Notes: generated by a model from the sequence alone, not told the origin. DNA of 64,000 nucleotides from Cinclus cinclus (GCF_963662255.1 NC_085055.1:16230704-16294703); one strand, 5' to 3'. Shown: positions 1 to 59,600, counted from the first letter of the stretch. Program-made: numbers and translations.

Positions 1-629
1 TGCTGTTCCTGAAAATCAACATGGTTGATAAATCAATAAATCAATACTCAGACATAAACACATCTGACAAACTAGCATAATTCTGTCACTGGTATCATTC
101 AGCTGTCACTGAAGAAACCTAAGATTGTTTGTGAAGAATTTTGTTTTTAATTGGGTTTGTACTAATCATAGTACCTTTCTTGTACTAAGGATTCATTCTT
201 TCAAATCAGTCTAGGAATTAGATAGATGTGATTCCTAATACATGTAAAGTATAGAAATCTGTGATTGTTTTCTGCTAAGAGGCTGGTTGAAAGAGAATGT
301 TCATGCCATTCTCTAGCTTTATGAGAACTTATTTCTTATTTGGGTTAGGTGACTCTAAAAATGTTACTTTTTATCTTACTTAATATGCTAACTTTAAAAA
401 AACCCTGAATTCTGTTTGTCTTATGAATAATTATCAAACAACTCTAAGGTATTTTCACATTACATACCAAAATTAGTAACTGTGCATTTTGCTAATTGCT
501 AATTGAAATATGTTCAGTGATGACTAGTTTATCTTGGCTGTTCCCTCTCAGAATACATCTCTATATAGAGATCACCAGTAATTTAAACATTGTGTGAGGA
601 AAAAACTTAAATACAAATATACAAAACTT

Positions 630-663
630 ATATATATATATACATATATATACATATCTATAT
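630..663. repeat. TA/ATAC dinucleotide-rich microsatellite
   Basis: Alternating TA with interspersed TAC units, in the intron before exon 1 of the window. Confidence 0.8.
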
Positions 664-3600
664 GCATGTCCTGATTGGTGGACAACTGAAAAATTGTCAG
701 TAATGAAAACTGTTTTCTACCAAAGTACTAATGGTTAAATTTTAGGTTTAGGAAGGTTGAATATGGTGGATCAATTTTAGAAGAGCCACATGCCCCATTT
801 CTTTGTGTACAACCTGAGTTGCCAGAAAAGCAAGGCACACCTTTTTCTTCCTGTGCTTCTGCAGTTAGCTTCATGCTTTGCTGTGTCATGATCACTGCCC
901 TGGTGTCCTTGGATCCTATCCTAATCCTCCAGGATTATGTCTATGTGAAAGTCCCCCATGCTGTAGGATTTTCATAATAGAGGCCTAGGATGTGTGTATC
1001 TCTGTAACACTGTGTTAACAAAAAGGCATCCCAGGAAAAGTATTTTGACTGGTACCACTGCAGTGTCTCTCAGTGCTACTGAACAGACTGTTTCAGATAC
1101 AAAAACCTGATCTGAAGTGCCATTTAAAAACAACTGACTTTCAAACTAGGGGGAATTTCCATGATTTGGGTTCTCACTCAGTAGCCTGGAAGTTCTGAAT
1201 TACATGGCCATAATTAGTCAATAATATATACTTCCTGCAGTTGTTCTGACTCTTTCCTAGGCTGTCCTCATCACAGGTAAACTGTACTATGATTCATGCA
1301 TTTGCAGTAAGTTTTCTAAATAATTCCAAGGAAATGGACCCAAGTGCCAAATGGAAGTGTTAGTAAACATGTCAAAATGAATTGGATGTTGTTATGCAAC
1401 TGTAAGTCTGAGAATTGTACCATTTTTCTGAAAAAGCTCTGAAATAAGTACCCTGATGGGTAATGGATAAAATACCTCCTATGTAATATGAATTTATATT
1501 TCATGCAGTCATTTATATTAATCAATATACTAGAAACAGAAGCACTCTTCAAACCCTACATGAAACATGGCTTAACTAAACACTGCTTCACATAGATTAC
1601 TGCACATATTTTCTATACTGATGTATGGTGATGAATAATTTTCTATAGGATTATTTAATCTTTTCTTTCATACTACAGTTCTTCTGGTTTTTAAACTTTG
1701 CTGGGTTCTGCTTTTACACTCTGACACACTAACTTTGCTCTCCAAGCTTTTGTGGAGACCAGCCATTACAAAATAAAAGATTGGTTTATCTTATTGCTAG
1801 CTTTCTAGAATGCAAAACATCTTCTTTATCTGCTTTTCTGTCTGAATCCTGCTCAGGCTGGTTCCTCAGTTTTGCATCTTTCTCAATCCTGTCTTGAAAT
1901 GGTAAGAAACAAATGGTTATTAAAAGCCTTTGGCATTGTACAGTACACAAGACTAAATATTCAGAACTTTTGGTATTAAGACTTTGCCTTCTGTTTGCCC
2001 ATTTGAAAATATTTTAAATTTCAACATCAAAAGCCTTCTTATATTGAGTGGACAAGGTAATGATAATTGAGGTTTAGCTAGAGAAAAGCTGACCATAGGA
2101 ATAAGAAAATGAAACTGCCCTGGCCATACTTGAATGTATTGATACTGGGCAAATCAAAAGAAAAGTAGAAGCAAATAGCTGAACTGTCATTTAATATTTA
2201 AATAAAACCATTATAGCTATGCATCAGTTATTCTGTGGAGTTTTAGAAGAGCTTGTGTACCTGTAATTTTTAATTCTCTCTAACACATATAACTCTGTGC
2301 AATAAATAGATTTGCACTCCTATTCATTAGCAAGAAACCATTGTTTGAAAAAAAACATTTTAGTCACTACTGCTAGTAGTGTATCATTGCAATTGTTCAC
2401 ATCATAATTAAATTTTGACTTCTGTTCACTTGGGATTACAGTTTTGTTGGAGTTAGTTTTACATGATACTGTTTGTTTTTTGATCTTACATCACAACTCA
2501 AAGGACTCTTTCTTCCATAGGACACCATTAAAATGTGCTGCTAAATCTCTTTGCCCATACTCTGTGCTATTATACCTAGACATCTCGGAACTGTAGAACA
2601 GATAAATGAGTCAAAACATCATTAGTGAAAATATATATGGCAGTAAGTGTTCTACCTGACTTCTTAGATTCTTTTTCCCTCTCTTCCTTTTTGGTAGGCC
2701 ATAAAGTCTGTGATTTCAATTTTCATTAAAGACAGAGTAAAACCTTTCCACCATTTCATCCTCTTTTTCTACATCAGAAAGTTGTTTCCTAGAAAACTCC
2801 TGGAGTGTTGTATTACTGGCTTCCAAAAATGCTGGCTGCTCTAATAGAATTTAGATAGTTCAAAAAATGTTTGCAGTTAGCACTGACCAGTTGTAAACCT
2901 GTCCTGTGCTGACCCCAGAGTTTGATCCTATTCAATTCCGTTGGCTTTGTTTTTAGTTAAGTAGATTTGGGAAGCAAGCATCTATTCATGACCCAACCTG
3001 ATCTGGCTTCTATGGGGTCATGTGAAATGCCTGGACCAAAGTGAATTATAAATATAACTCAGCAGGACCAATGTTCGTTCTTTTGCAGATGAAGCAAGAG
3101 GCTTATTTTTATCCTAGTGTAGGGGAGAAAGCAGCAAACAGAAATCTAAGAGTAGGGTTTTACACTTTCTGACACTTCATATGTAAGGAGTAAGCATTCA
3201 CAGGAGATGCTGAGTCACTTGGGTGTCACAGGTAAGTTAGGAACTCAGCTGGTATCCGTCACTGCAGGGCAAGAATGCACTGCCCTGAGGTAAGAATGAG
3301 CAAAGTTACCTGTCAGTAAGTCAATGCTCTGGCACTGCTTCTCTTGTGACATCTCCCCAGTATATTTTGTGAGTTGCCAGATTGCCTTAGTATGTTCCAT
3401 GGGTTGTCTGAGTTCAATTTATAGCATAGTGTAAACATGTTTAAAATGCACTAACTCTGAAAATGGTGCAAATTCTGTCTGTTTTGGGAAGTAAGAGGCA
3501 GTTATTAAAACACTTATTTTGCATGTCAGTATGCAGTGGCAATCTGTCATTCACATGAAATATCCAGTACATGTATTTGAATTTTCAAGTTGCACAGTCC

Positions 3601-3837
3601 GGAAATAAATATGTAAAATTCTTCTACTTGGTCTCAAATCCACTATGAGAGATGTATGTACACTGGCATCTGAGGAAATCCAGATTCCTGCCATTATTTG
3701 CCTCCTACTTACTGATCATTTTTTCCCAGTACATTAGCTGTAAGTTTTAAAGCAAAATATTCTTGAGACCAGTTTTGCGTTTCATTTACATTCACTGAGA
3801 ATAAGAGCCCTAAATCTATATCTGAAGCAGATCAGAC

Positions 3838-3867
3838 TTTTTTCTTTTTTTTTTCTTTTTTTTTTCT
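3838..3867. repeat. T-rich tract
   Basis: Runs of T broken by single C residues. It resembles a polypyrimidine tract, but no exon-like sequence follows it. Confidence 0.7.
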
Positions 3868-6800
3868 GTAACTTGGCAGGGGGATAGGCAGTTCTCTGAC
3901 TGTAGAAGTTAGGATTTGAACTGGTAGTTCAAATGGATCCTTCTTACCAGAATGTGGAATAGCAACAGAACCACTCCAGTCTGTGAGGAGAATCACACCA
4001 ATCACTTCAAGGTCTCTTTGAGGTTGTTCATTACATATGATGCCCAGCTACAGTATCTGTAAATTATCATTTTTCATATTAGACATTTTTCAAATTTTCA
4101 TAAGTTTTGACCTCGTTAATTATCCCTTCTTTTGTTCTTCAGCATCTATCTTTTCTTAATACTTTTGGTTCCCCTATCCTACAAAACTGAATATGGTGGT
4201 TTTTCCTCAGTTGCTGCAGATTGCGAAGCTTTTCCAAATCAAGCAAGATAAAACTCTACAAAATCATTCTTTTTTACACATTTGAATCAACCAAAACTTG
4301 TCAACACTGACTTGTTTCAATAAAATGGTACAGAGCAAAACTCAATTTTATTTTATTAGCTAAGCTGATGTTAATTTTTTGTGGTCTATTTCTATAATTA
4401 TCTGTGCTCTATTTGTAGCTCTCTTTCTGCCATTAGCAGTTAAGAGTTGCAGTGCTAAATGATGATTTGTTGAGTTTGTTTAACACAATAGTGACACCCA
4501 CTGGCTTATTGGATAGTTTTTCTTTTCAAAGTTCCACAGAGTTAAAACACAAACGTGAGTATACATTGTGAATGGTGTTTTCAGCACTTCACTATGTTTT
4601 GTTGTGCTTCTGTGAAGTATCACTGTGAATACTAAGCTGCATCATCAGGTGTTTTGTTCTTGTAGCATATTATATCATTGAAAAATATAATAAAGTTGCA
4701 AAATATGATAAGTTCCCAAATTTTCCAGTAGTTTAGAGCATGGTTCAAATGTTCTTTACAAGAAAGATAGACTATTTTCAAGGGCCTGTAATGACAGATC
4801 AAGGGGTAGTGGCTTCAGGACATGGGTGGAGTTGAGAGCAGCAGCAGATGCCCCCTCACTAAGCAAATTACAAAATAAAACAACACTCCAAATGCCTTTG
4901 TGAGCACTCCTCTCTTGCCCACAGACTGCTTTACTTACCTTTGTGCTCTGTCCTGCTCCTGGTTAAATGAGAAAGACTGGTTGTAAGCCAGAGTCCAGTG
5001 CACAGTGGAAAGGGCTGCTGTATTATTTGCCTAAAATCTGTGAGAATTGCTGGGCATTTTCACTTTTGTTCTTATGAACAGAAGGTAAGTGTATTTCACA
5101 AATCACTGGTACATCTCCATAGCCTGTAACATAGGGTGCTGTCCTTACTGAAGGTAATAACTGGGCTTCTTTCCACTTCATTGATAACAAGAAGCAAGAC
5201 AATTCATTCGAGTAGTGTGAAGTTTTTTTTATTTCCAATTAAGACTCCTTTAAAACAATGTGCTTGAGAAAATTAAGTGCTCAAGGCACTCTCAAGATCA
5301 GGTGCTCTTCAGTCTCATGCATTAAAAAAAAATTAATTCCAGATAACCTTGACCATTGCCTTTTCCAAACAATATTGTTTTGTTGCCTGATTCTGAAGTA
5401 TTTGCAGTCTTAGTCTTAGGAAGCATAGTTAATTAAAAAACAATATAGCCTTGTTTTGCTTAAAGTCAATTTCTTACTGCAGGTCAAGCCCAGGATATGC
5501 TAAAATAACAGACCGTAGTCTTGGCATGGTAGCTCCTGACCTAGACAGTTAACAAGGCACTGAAAACCTAGAGGAATTTATTGGCATCAGATGGCAGAGC
5601 GGGCATAATATTCTGTTCATTTTATCTGAGCTAATTTGTCATTTCCACATGAGCATGACTACCTTCATCCTCTTTATTTTTACAGCTGTCCTGAGACTGT
5701 AATGCTGTGGTAGTCACATTGGATGGGCACAAATAATAGATGTGATAATAGATGTTATGGCATGGTATCAGTTTGGTCTTAACAAAGCTCCAGTCATTAT
5801 CAGTCTTTGAGCTGAAAGAAAGAGAGAGAATCCATCAGCTTCACATGGCATGCTAAAGTTGTATCAGCTGCCAAACCCATTGTGAATTTTGAATTCAGTG
5901 ACTCTGTTCTATGACTTCACTACCTTCTACCGAAGATCATGGAGTTAATTAAATTCACAGGGTAGCAGCAAATGAAGACATTTTATCAACCTAAAGGACT
6001 ACATGTCCTGGAAGTGTTTATTTGTTAAGTATAATAACTACCATAGAATGCCTACATGTCTCAGCTTTTTTTCTGAGTGCAATAAAAATCATGTTTCTTA
6101 ACTGTCCAAAGGATATAACATGTTTTGAAAATTTTCTCTTTCAACTCTTGAATGTAGAGCATATACACTATTAATTTAAAAAACTGGAACCTGTTGTCAA
6201 CAAAATGCATTAAAAGACAAAGGCATTTAACAGTGAATACAAAACATCATATGCTTTTCTTTTCCTGTTGATGAATGATGCATTTTGTAAGGTAATAGCT
6301 AGTTTAGAGAACTAAAAAGCCATACCACTTACAGTAAAGTTAATGGTACAAACAGTTGTACTTTATTATATATTATTAGTCTGGTTCATTTCACTTGTAC
6401 TCAAAATGATGCTTTCATTAAAATGGTTGTCCAATTTTTTTTTTTCAGTCAGGTATTTAAAGGGCGTAATAGCTGCCTTAGAAGTACTTCAATTAATAAA
6501 TTCATTCTAACATAGAATAAGCAATACACTGCCAGTAGACAGGCTGCAACTGTTCATGCAAGCAAACACTCAGCACCCAGAATCCTGACTGTCCTTTCAC
6601 TAATAACAAGGATGCAGAATCATCAGCTTTTAATACCAGTAGCCCTTAATTTGCATAATATTTTACACTGCTGAAATTCTGGTATCACAAAAATTCTGAT
6701 GGTTAGAAGAGACTACATGCTGATTGTGCCCTGGAATTTTTGCTAGTGACTTCTCTGGAAGCAGGATCAAGGCTGCAGTGAGAGGAGTGAGTAAAGATAA

Positions 6801-7903
6801 ATGGAACATGACTGGTGTGAGGATGCTTGTTTCAGGTGGTTCTTATTTCTAAGTGTAGGACTTCTTTTCCCAGCCTCTGGACTAAGTTCCTGTTCATAGC
6901 TTAAGGGCCAGTGGTCATCCAGCCCTACTTCCACTGTGACATGAACCTATAGTACGTTCCTGTCCAAACGCAGTAAATTACCTTCTCTGTTGCTTACTTA
7001 GCTGATTTGATTGAATGATGCATACCATACATTTTTTCACTTCTTGCCCACCTGTCAAATCACACTGATTTTAAAAAGACAATTAAAAAACAAATAAAAA
7101 GTAAAAGAAGCTTAAGTCCCTGCTTGTAATTCACAAGATTTTGTCCAGATTCTGCTTGCTGAAATGTTTACACTGAGAAGCAAGCATTCTGTTATTTGCT
7201 ACATATCTTCTTGAGATCATATTTCCTTTTCATCTTTTTTTCTTCCATTAATCCATTCATAAAAGTAAAGATATACTCTGTTAATTGTGATTACTGAAAT
7301 ATCTTTTACTGCCCTCAAGTGGTCCTAAAGCCATAGGGTTTTCTCAGGAACGTCTGGGGTTCCATTTTGCTCTCTTTTAAAATACTGAATTATAATAACT
7401 AATTCTATACTAAAATTATTGATTGATTATAGATGCTATGTAACGAATACAATTAATTATAGTTATAATAATTTATTATAACTAAGGGATGAAATCTGTA
7501 AAGAAAGCAAAACAGTCTTCAGTTTGGAAACGTTTAGAACAAGTTATCAGTAAACAAGGATAATGATATAAAATGAAAAGAAAAATAAAGACCTGCAAAT
7601 ACACAATTTTTTGTAGGGTGGAAGTGTAGACAGCTCACATGTGAAGCCTGATTAGAAAGCTTGCTTTATTCAGCACTTTGAATCTATGATTGCATACTTG
7701 TTGAGCAGCACAGAACAAAAACTGCAACACAACTGAAAGAACTCCACACCAGTGTTATAGACTGAAAAGTCCAGAGAAGTAATTTGGCTTCAGGAGAATG
7801 TATATTGCCTTGGAAAAGTTAATGTAAATCTATGGAGCTTGAATGGTAATGAAGGTACAAATACTCAATTTAGATCCATTTATAGATAAATTACATTCTT
7901 CAA

Positions 7904-7915
7904 CCCCCCCCCCCC
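7904..7915. repeat. C12 homopolymer
   Basis: An uninterrupted run of about 12 C in an AT-rich intron. Confidence 0.85.
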
Positions 7916-8496
7916 AATTCATTTTAACACAATCTATTTAAATTGATACTTTCTGTGAATATGTTAGCTAATAACTATTATTTTTTTTCTCCAGGAAACG
8001 TCAGAAATTTTAAATGAGGCACTAAGATATGAGAGTGATTGTGAAAAATGTGAGCTAGAAAAACTTAAGATAATTGGCATACCGTGACTTGAAAGAGGGA
8101 ACTCGCTTGATTTGTTCTAATTGTGTACAAAGTCCCTTTGTCTAAAATGAGTCCTCATTTTTCTGGTGGGAAAACACAATGCTCATTGGATTCCTAGGCT
8201 TGCAAAAGGTGAATATTTAAATTGGTGGAGACTTGCAGGTTATCCCAAGCATCTCAGAAAGGTGGTCTTGGAGACCTGATGAAGGTGACAAAAAATTATT
8301 ACCTTAAGCAAGTTGATAAACTTGAGGGTTGTGTTCCTACAGCACCTAATGCATGGGACAGTTTTGTAGGCTGTCCAGCAGCTGTTTTCAGTCATGAATA
8401 TTTATACATTGTAAGCCTTGTTTTATCTACAGAGTCATCTTGGAATTGTTGTGGGGGTTACAGCAGTAGTCATTCACTTTTCTGGACTCTTTTCAG

Positions 8497-52769
<44,273 letters not shown>

Positions 52770-53680
52770 GGAGCAAGCCAAAAGCAGGCAGCCACAGAGA
52801 GAGGCCTGTGGGAGGATAAGCAACGTGCTAAAGGTTTAAACGGCAGCTCGTGTTTGAATCTGCGTTCAAGGGTGCAGCACTGTTCTCTTTGCTGGAATGG
52901 AAAAGTGAGACAAAGATGAGGGATCTGTTGAGTCTCATCCACCCATGTACACACAGCCACAGACAGTAAAATCTCGTGTAAAAGAATGAATTAAGAAAGA
53001 CAAAACTCTGTCCCATTGGAGTCCACTGCTGTAAAGTACAGGGAGCAAGGTGAGCTTGGAGGATTGAGTCAAGCTAGGAATACCAAGGACACCATATCTG
53101 TTGTGCAAGAGAATGGATTTTCTGTTAGAAATGGCATTTACTGCAGGAAGAATATGTGCATTTACATGGCATATTATAAATATTTATCCATACTGATAGA
53201 AAAGTGCAAACATACAAATGTCAAAGCCCTGTAGCTGAATTTCCCAAGCTAAAGAAACTTTGCACTTGCTGTTTCCGATGGAAGGGGAAAATGTAATTGT
53301 TAAAAAATAATCTAATAATAAAAACAATGAAGATCAAAGTCTTTTACCACTGCAGTACTGAATCAGACTCTGAAAGAACTGTTAATTCAGCTTTCATGAC
53401 AAATAAAAAGCTGGAAATCCATTCAACAGCAGATTATGTAAGAAAATAAAATTAGCTGAGATAAATCCTTCAAAACCTGTATTTATATTTACAAGTAATT
53501 TGTAAGAGCAGTTAGATTAAATTATTAAACTCTAATCTAAGCTGCCAGAGAAAGAGAGCAATTTCTAATATTAATTGAAAAGAAACAGTGACATGGTGAT
53601 AAAATGGGTGAATTTATCTGAGTGAGTAATATAAGAAATGTTAGGACAATAAACTGTTAATTTTTTTCTTCTTTATTTGT
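52770..53680 (+). other. COL4A4: Probable COL4A4 3' UTR
   Basis: The AT-rich stretch after the stop has AATAAA hexamers at 53317-53322, 53402-53407, 53445-53450 and 53648-53653. The last is followed by a T-rich sequence. Which is used, or whether the UTR is longer, cannot be told from sequence alone. Confidence 0.4.
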
Positions 53681-56600
53681 AAATACACCACCATAAAAAA
53701 GAACCGTCACCATTAAGATCCTTATGGAATGACAGCTCTGAAGATCCTTTTTATTTTTTAAAGCACTGACTGTAAAAATGTTCATATCCTAAAGCACTAA
53801 TCACCTTCTGAAAAAATTAAAACACATTTGTACCTCCTTCATTCATCTGTAAAACCAGAACTCTTTCATAGTTCTCTATCGTGGGGAAACATCTGAAAAC
53901 ACGGATTGCAAATGGAGAATCCATCATGTGAAAAGGGCCACAAATGCTCCTTTTACCACTTAAATAAGCTACATTTTATTAGAATGGATTCAGATGCTTT
54001 TTCCAACACTTTTCATTTCAATTTGTGTTCACTGAGGCGCCCCCCAGAAAAAGGATTTTCAAGGAAACTGCGATCCTCATCCAAGGGTCCTAATTCAAAA
54101 CAAACTCCCTCTGAAGCCATCACAAGTACAACAGGCTGATCAGCCAATTTAAAAGCTGGATACACAAACTCAAAGAGCAGGAAAGACAGACATTCCAGGC
54201 TCAGCCAGAGGAAAATAAAACAGTCAGAGGATAAGTCCAGTCAAGTGTAAATACATCTGACTGTGCAACTTCCTCCTGACACAACCAACCAAACCCCTCC
54301 GATGTGCTGTGCTTACATGGAGGTCAACTGACTCTGCCCTTGCAGCTGGGCAGGGGTCAGGAGCCCTCCTGGGGCATGTGCCAGTCCCACCTGTGCCAGG
54401 GAACATTTCCCTGGGGTCCTGTGCCCGCTGGGACAGGGCACACCTCGGGTCGCTCCGGGCTGATCCCGACTGCACCTGTCAGATCCGACACTGGAGCAGG
54501 GGCCAATCCCTGCCATTGACCTGTATGCAGGAATTCCATCCCCTGGTTCAGGCAGCATCCCACAAGCAGGGGAGAGCAGCTCTCCAGTCTGACATAAACC
54601 CCAAAGCCTCGACTCCATGAGGTGCTGAGCAGCTCAGCAGCTTCCTACAGGAAGAAAGCAGCAAATGAAGAGGAGCACCAGTGCTTAGGCCACCTGTTCT
54701 CCAAGGTGTGCAAGCTGTGTTTCCTAAAGGGCCTCAGCTAAAGCCCCAGGGGGCTGGGAGCTGCAGCTGCTGCTCAGTCACAGGAACAAAACACCCAGTG
54801 ACTCAGGCGATGGCCCCGTTCCCCGAGTGGATTTAGCTGATAACACATTGAGGTCTCCTTTGTGAGCCTTACCTGACAGTGCTCACCAGCTCCTCTATCA
54901 CTCATCCGCAGCCTCTTTTCAGGTGAGAAACTCTGGAGAGGGGTTGTGGCTTTTCTGGTTTTTGGTATAAACTGCATTGAGGTAAACAATAACCAAAACC
55001 CTGTGTACTGTGTTACTGCAAACTGGGTCCTAGGGACAAGGTGAAAACAAGGGAATAAAAAGGGGTTCTGGAATTGCACCTCTGTTCACCTAACTTGAAC
55101 AAATGCACCAAAAATATTTAAAACATCAACAAAAAGCCTCAGCAATAATTTAAATAGGCAATTTTACAGCATTTTACCATGTTGCTCTTTTGTTTGCTTT
55201 AAAAACATCACACAACCCCCCCCCCCCCCATATTTGTGTATCATTTTGATACAGAGTTTTTGCAACTGTGCCAGTTTCATTTTACTGTGGTCTGTAAGAA
55301 TATATATAGGAAGTGTATTTTTAAGCTACTACTGATAGGTGAGATATTTCATAAGTGTGTAAATTCCTTTTCCATGCTCAGCTAATTCCATAAGGCATTT
55401 GTCAGAAATATTGTAGTAATTCAAAACAAAATTGCAGATAAATTGCTTAATATTACACAGCAAGTAAAACAGATCGAAGTATAAAGCAGCAGATGCTTTT
55501 AACTCTGCAATCATTTGTCCAGTGACTATAAGCAGAAATATAATTGGTAAATTATTCACAGGGAACCTATTAATGAAATTAAGTGTGAAAAGGCATAGCT
55601 GAAACTGTTAAGAGTAAAAACACACCTAAAAGCAATGGCCTTATGATGGCCCTTGAAGTCCAAATTACCCTTACTATGGCATTCCAGAGTTTGGATCTTG
55701 TGTAGGTCTGGTCAAGAAGTGAGTTTTATCCTCAACAGCAGGCAGGATATTAAAAGCAACACAGAAAATAATGCTGGCTGCACTTGGAGGTCACTAAAAT
55801 TGGAGCCATTTGGGGTGAACTGCCCTGGAATTAAATTCAGAACCAGTGATTTCCAGTGAGATTTGCCTGCCCATCACCCTGGCAAACTATGGCCAGGACA
55901 CAGGGAAGGTCCTGGTTCAAACTCAAGGCAAATCCTTGGGGCATGTAGCAGATTCCTGTCCCTCATATCCCTGTGCATCAGGATTTCTGATAACAAGTAG
56001 AAGATAGATAATAGAACAAGTAGAGGATAACAAGTGGAAGAAAAACACTGCATGACCTGACACCTGATCTGCTCACTAGAAATGTGAGTATTTTTGCTTC
56101 ATATGATGTTTTTCATTACAAGGAAGGCGATGCACAAGCCAAATACTGAAAACATCTCTTGAATGTCATCTTCTGGTGTATAAAGAGCATGTCAAAAGGG
56201 AGAGATTAAAGCAAAACTTTAAACAGATATTACTTGTTTTATCATAACAGTGCTATGCTGTAAATATGGTATTTTAAAAGAGTACTCCAAATTCATCTGT
56301 GCACAACAGAACTGCTGGATTTGGAGTCCACGACTGACATGCACAGAACAGGTATCAGAATGAGAGGACAGCAAAGATGCTTCAGCTCCAGACAGAGGTG
56401 GTGCTTGGCTGGGGGTGTGAGCTGATACAGCCTCCTGCAGAAGCAGTGCAGGGGCCATGGCCAGGCCTTGCTGCCCCAGGTCTTTGTAGGGAGCTGGCCC
56501 TGGCTGGCAGCCACACATCTGCCCAGCTGCCTCCCCCCCCAACAGGACTGGAGAGAAAACAGGAGGAGAAAGAGCAAGGAAACTCATTGGTCGGAATATA

Positions 56601-59600
56601 GATGGCGAAATCACTTACCAAGTACTGCTGGGGGCTAACCAGACTCGGCTCAGGGACTTCAGTTTATTATTTTGGGGAAAAAGCTGACAAACCTTAACAT
56701 ACCTTTCCTCCAAGTCTCCCAGGGTCAACTCACTCCAGGATTTGCTCTGCTCCCTTGTTACCACAGCAAGTGCCAGTCAGTCCCTTCAGTGAGGCAAAGG
56801 GCAGCCAGAAGCTTCCTGGGGCAGGTGTTGTTTCAGGTACAGAGTGGCTTCTTTGTGCTGCACCTTCCTTCTCACTCCCCTGTGCTCTGACATTATTCCT
56901 CTGTGGGCTGCAGCCCTTTTGTGGGAGCACCTGCACTGGCATGGGTCATTCCCAGAATCACATTATTATGTGCAACATAAGCAAAACTGGTCCAGGGGTT
57001 CTTCCAGGGTAAACTGTTAACCAGAAAAACCTCTTTCCTACTTCGGCTGGTTCATGAGCAGTAGAGGAAAGCAAAAGTAGTATCAAAACAGTCAAACCCC
57101 ACAATTCCTATAGTACATACATTTTTTGCCTGTATTTCAGGCAAATTAAGCAAACCTTTTATCCATTAACCCAGGCAGCTCACTTGTTTGAAAAGGATCC
57201 TCCTACAGCTTTGAAGCACAGCCTGGAGCACACTGAATGTGCTCTGCACCACACCTGCTCTGGGCACACAGAGCCAGCCTGCAGGGACTGTGCCACTGCT
57301 CCAGCACAGCGTGTGGGGCCACACCAGCAGCCCTCAGCAACGCTCTGACTTGGACTATCATCCAGATTCAGAACATAAACCACAGCCATCTGGGAGTTTG
57401 TTTCTGCTATTACACATGGCTACTTCAGACCAAAGTCCCAGACTGACTCCCGGCCCTTCCAGGGCTTACAAGCAATCCTTAAGTAACTTGTAACTCCACT
57501 GAATAGCCATCCACAGACAAATCCTGTACAGATGAGGACTTCTGTTCTAAGGCTTGACTTGCATTAGAACTGTCTTGAGTGAGCCAGAAAACAACCATCC
57601 AAGGTCGTGGGGAGGAACTGTAATGGGGAACAGTTGTTTGCAAGAAAAAGGGTCTCTCCAAAGCCAGCTGTGAGGAGTGCAGTCAGGCAAGGACAGACCC
57701 CATCAGTCTTCAAAACAATAAAATAATTCTGTCAGCTCTGGTAAGAACTTTCCAGCAGGTGAAGCAGTTGCTTCATCAAACTGGGGATCTATTTCATGAC
57801 TGGATCTGATTTCAGAAATCAGCATTTTGAACTGACCAAACAACAAAAACAGCTGCTGAAATTCTGCCCACCTGAACCATCTGGAAGACTAGTCAGGTGG
57901 AAAAAAAAAATCCCCATCAGCACTCCAACAGATGCTGCTCCATATTGATATTTAGCAGCTTTCCCCTCTCCTAGTCACTTCATCCAGATGTTTCAGAAGG
58001 TACTGGAAGTTCAATTAGAGGTGACATTTTATAAGTGCAAAGTAAAAACAACTCCATAGTTATCATTCTGGAGTGAACCTGTCCAACAAACAGCTCTTCC
58101 ATGTAAGGTAACTCACACACCTCACAGCACAGCTAACCTTGTGCTTGTCCACACACTGCCCCACTGCTTCACAAAAGAAGACAGCCTTGAGCTTTGTGGG
58201 ATTTGAAATTCCATGTATTTAAATGTTTTCCACAGATTCACTGAAGTAGAAATGCAGGACGTGTGAGACCAAGTCCTAAAGGAAGACCTGCAGTAAAGTC
58301 TGGTTGGTTTATAGCGAGATTTGGAATGAAGCACTCAAGTCCCAAACTGACATCAGATTCAGCTTGGCAAAACAAAGTTTCAGTACACAGGAAAACAAGA
58401 ACTTTTCCACAATTTAGTATTCCATGTGCCTGACAAACACTACTCCAAAGGGATGCTTTCACTGGAGATTAAACTTTTTCATAGGCAGAAATCAATTAAA
58501 TTCTGATGGGAAGTTAAAAAATAAAGAATGGCTACTCTGAGGCAGTTGTATTTGTAGTCTGTTAGACTCTACACATTTTCACTTTAAAAACTAAAAAAAA
58601 AAATAAGTATTTTAGAATGTTTTAATTCTATTGTGCTCAAACATTTAAGATGTATGTAAAAACGTGAAATAGATGCAATAAATGGTACCAGGTGTCACAG
58701 AAGTTTTGGCCACAGACAGGTTGTATCTCTGTGTAAATGATGTCACAACAGCCTGCAGAACTTCATACACAAATACTTCATAATTTTTAAGTCAGCAAAG
58801 AGATCATTCCATACTCACTAGTATTGTATAGATTTAGGGGCTGTTCTTTCAATTGTTCCATGGGTAAGGAAGCAAAACAAGGATTCACAGAAGTGGCTCC
58901 ACACCAATCTCTCTTAAATGATCCTTGGAAAGAATGGTTAGGTGAAGGACCATGCCTAATCCAACATTCTGCACCAAGGCAAGCACATTTACTGACCTTC
59001 CCAACAGCCCAGAAGGGGTACTTGGTTAACCTGCTCCAAAGCGACAGAAGGAAATTCTGGAGTATCTCTAGCTTATGAGGAAAGTTCACTATCTACATCT
59101 TTGGAAACCTTTTCTTTGCACTCCTTTTGTTGCAGATTAGGCCAATTTCTGCTGGTAAATAGACAAGAGAGCTGAGCTTACTGCTGTTCTCATACAGAAG
59201 AATGCTGTCATATGTATCCTTGATCTGCTCTTTCACTAACCCAATTGTTTTACCCATCCCAGCCAATCATATGAACAAAAATGCCCAAACCATATTAATT
59301 TGTGTGAAAAACTGTCTGCCTTTCTCCAGTTTTCCAGCTCCTGAAAGAGTAAATGGGTATCAGAATTTATTGTAAGACTTTTTAGAAAACTTGACAGTCC
59401 TTCAGAAACAACTCCTATGACTGAAAGCTCAGAAATGTTAATATTTTCTTGCCTTCTGAAATCTGGTAACAAGTAAGAAATAACCCATTTTTTTTATATA
59501 GGGAACAATGAGAAGCTTATAATAAACCCATGCAATGATTCTGTTCTTCATGTCTGCACACTCCAGAAGCCACAGCACAAACACCAGGATCTGCTCGCCA

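Larger units (their letters stand above)
1..8496 (+). other. COL4A4: Intron of COL4A4 upstream of the first visible exon
   Basis: I found no exon here. I looked for the cysteine-rich 7S exon, which should end with an EKGSR-like sequence in phase 0, and for Gly-X-Y runs next to an AG acceptor, and saw neither. The stretch is AT-rich, with a TA/ATAC microsatellite near 630-663, a T-rich tract near 3838-3867 and a C12 run at 7904-7915. No interspersed repeat was recognised. Confidence 0.7.

Noticed and set aside
1025..1040. GIPGK-like coding in the first intron
   Set aside because: There is no AG acceptor before it and no donor after it; the run is too short.
3205..3238. Strong-looking donor (cacag|gtaagt) with an upstream AG
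   Set aside because: The enclosed sequence is about 28 bp with no collagen pattern and the wrong phase.
8258..8283. Tiny exon-like segment (AG acceptor, KGGLGDLMK, gt) just before exon 1
   Set aside because: It does not fit the expected preceding residues (EKGSR) and does not keep a Gly-X-Y pattern.
54224..54620. Several open frames of about 100 codons in the intergenic GC-richer patch
   Set aside because: Frames overlap on both strands without a preferred one; no homology recognised.
56219..56614. 131-codon open frame on the - strand
   Set aside because: Same reason: a locally GC-rich stretch, open in three frames, with no domain.
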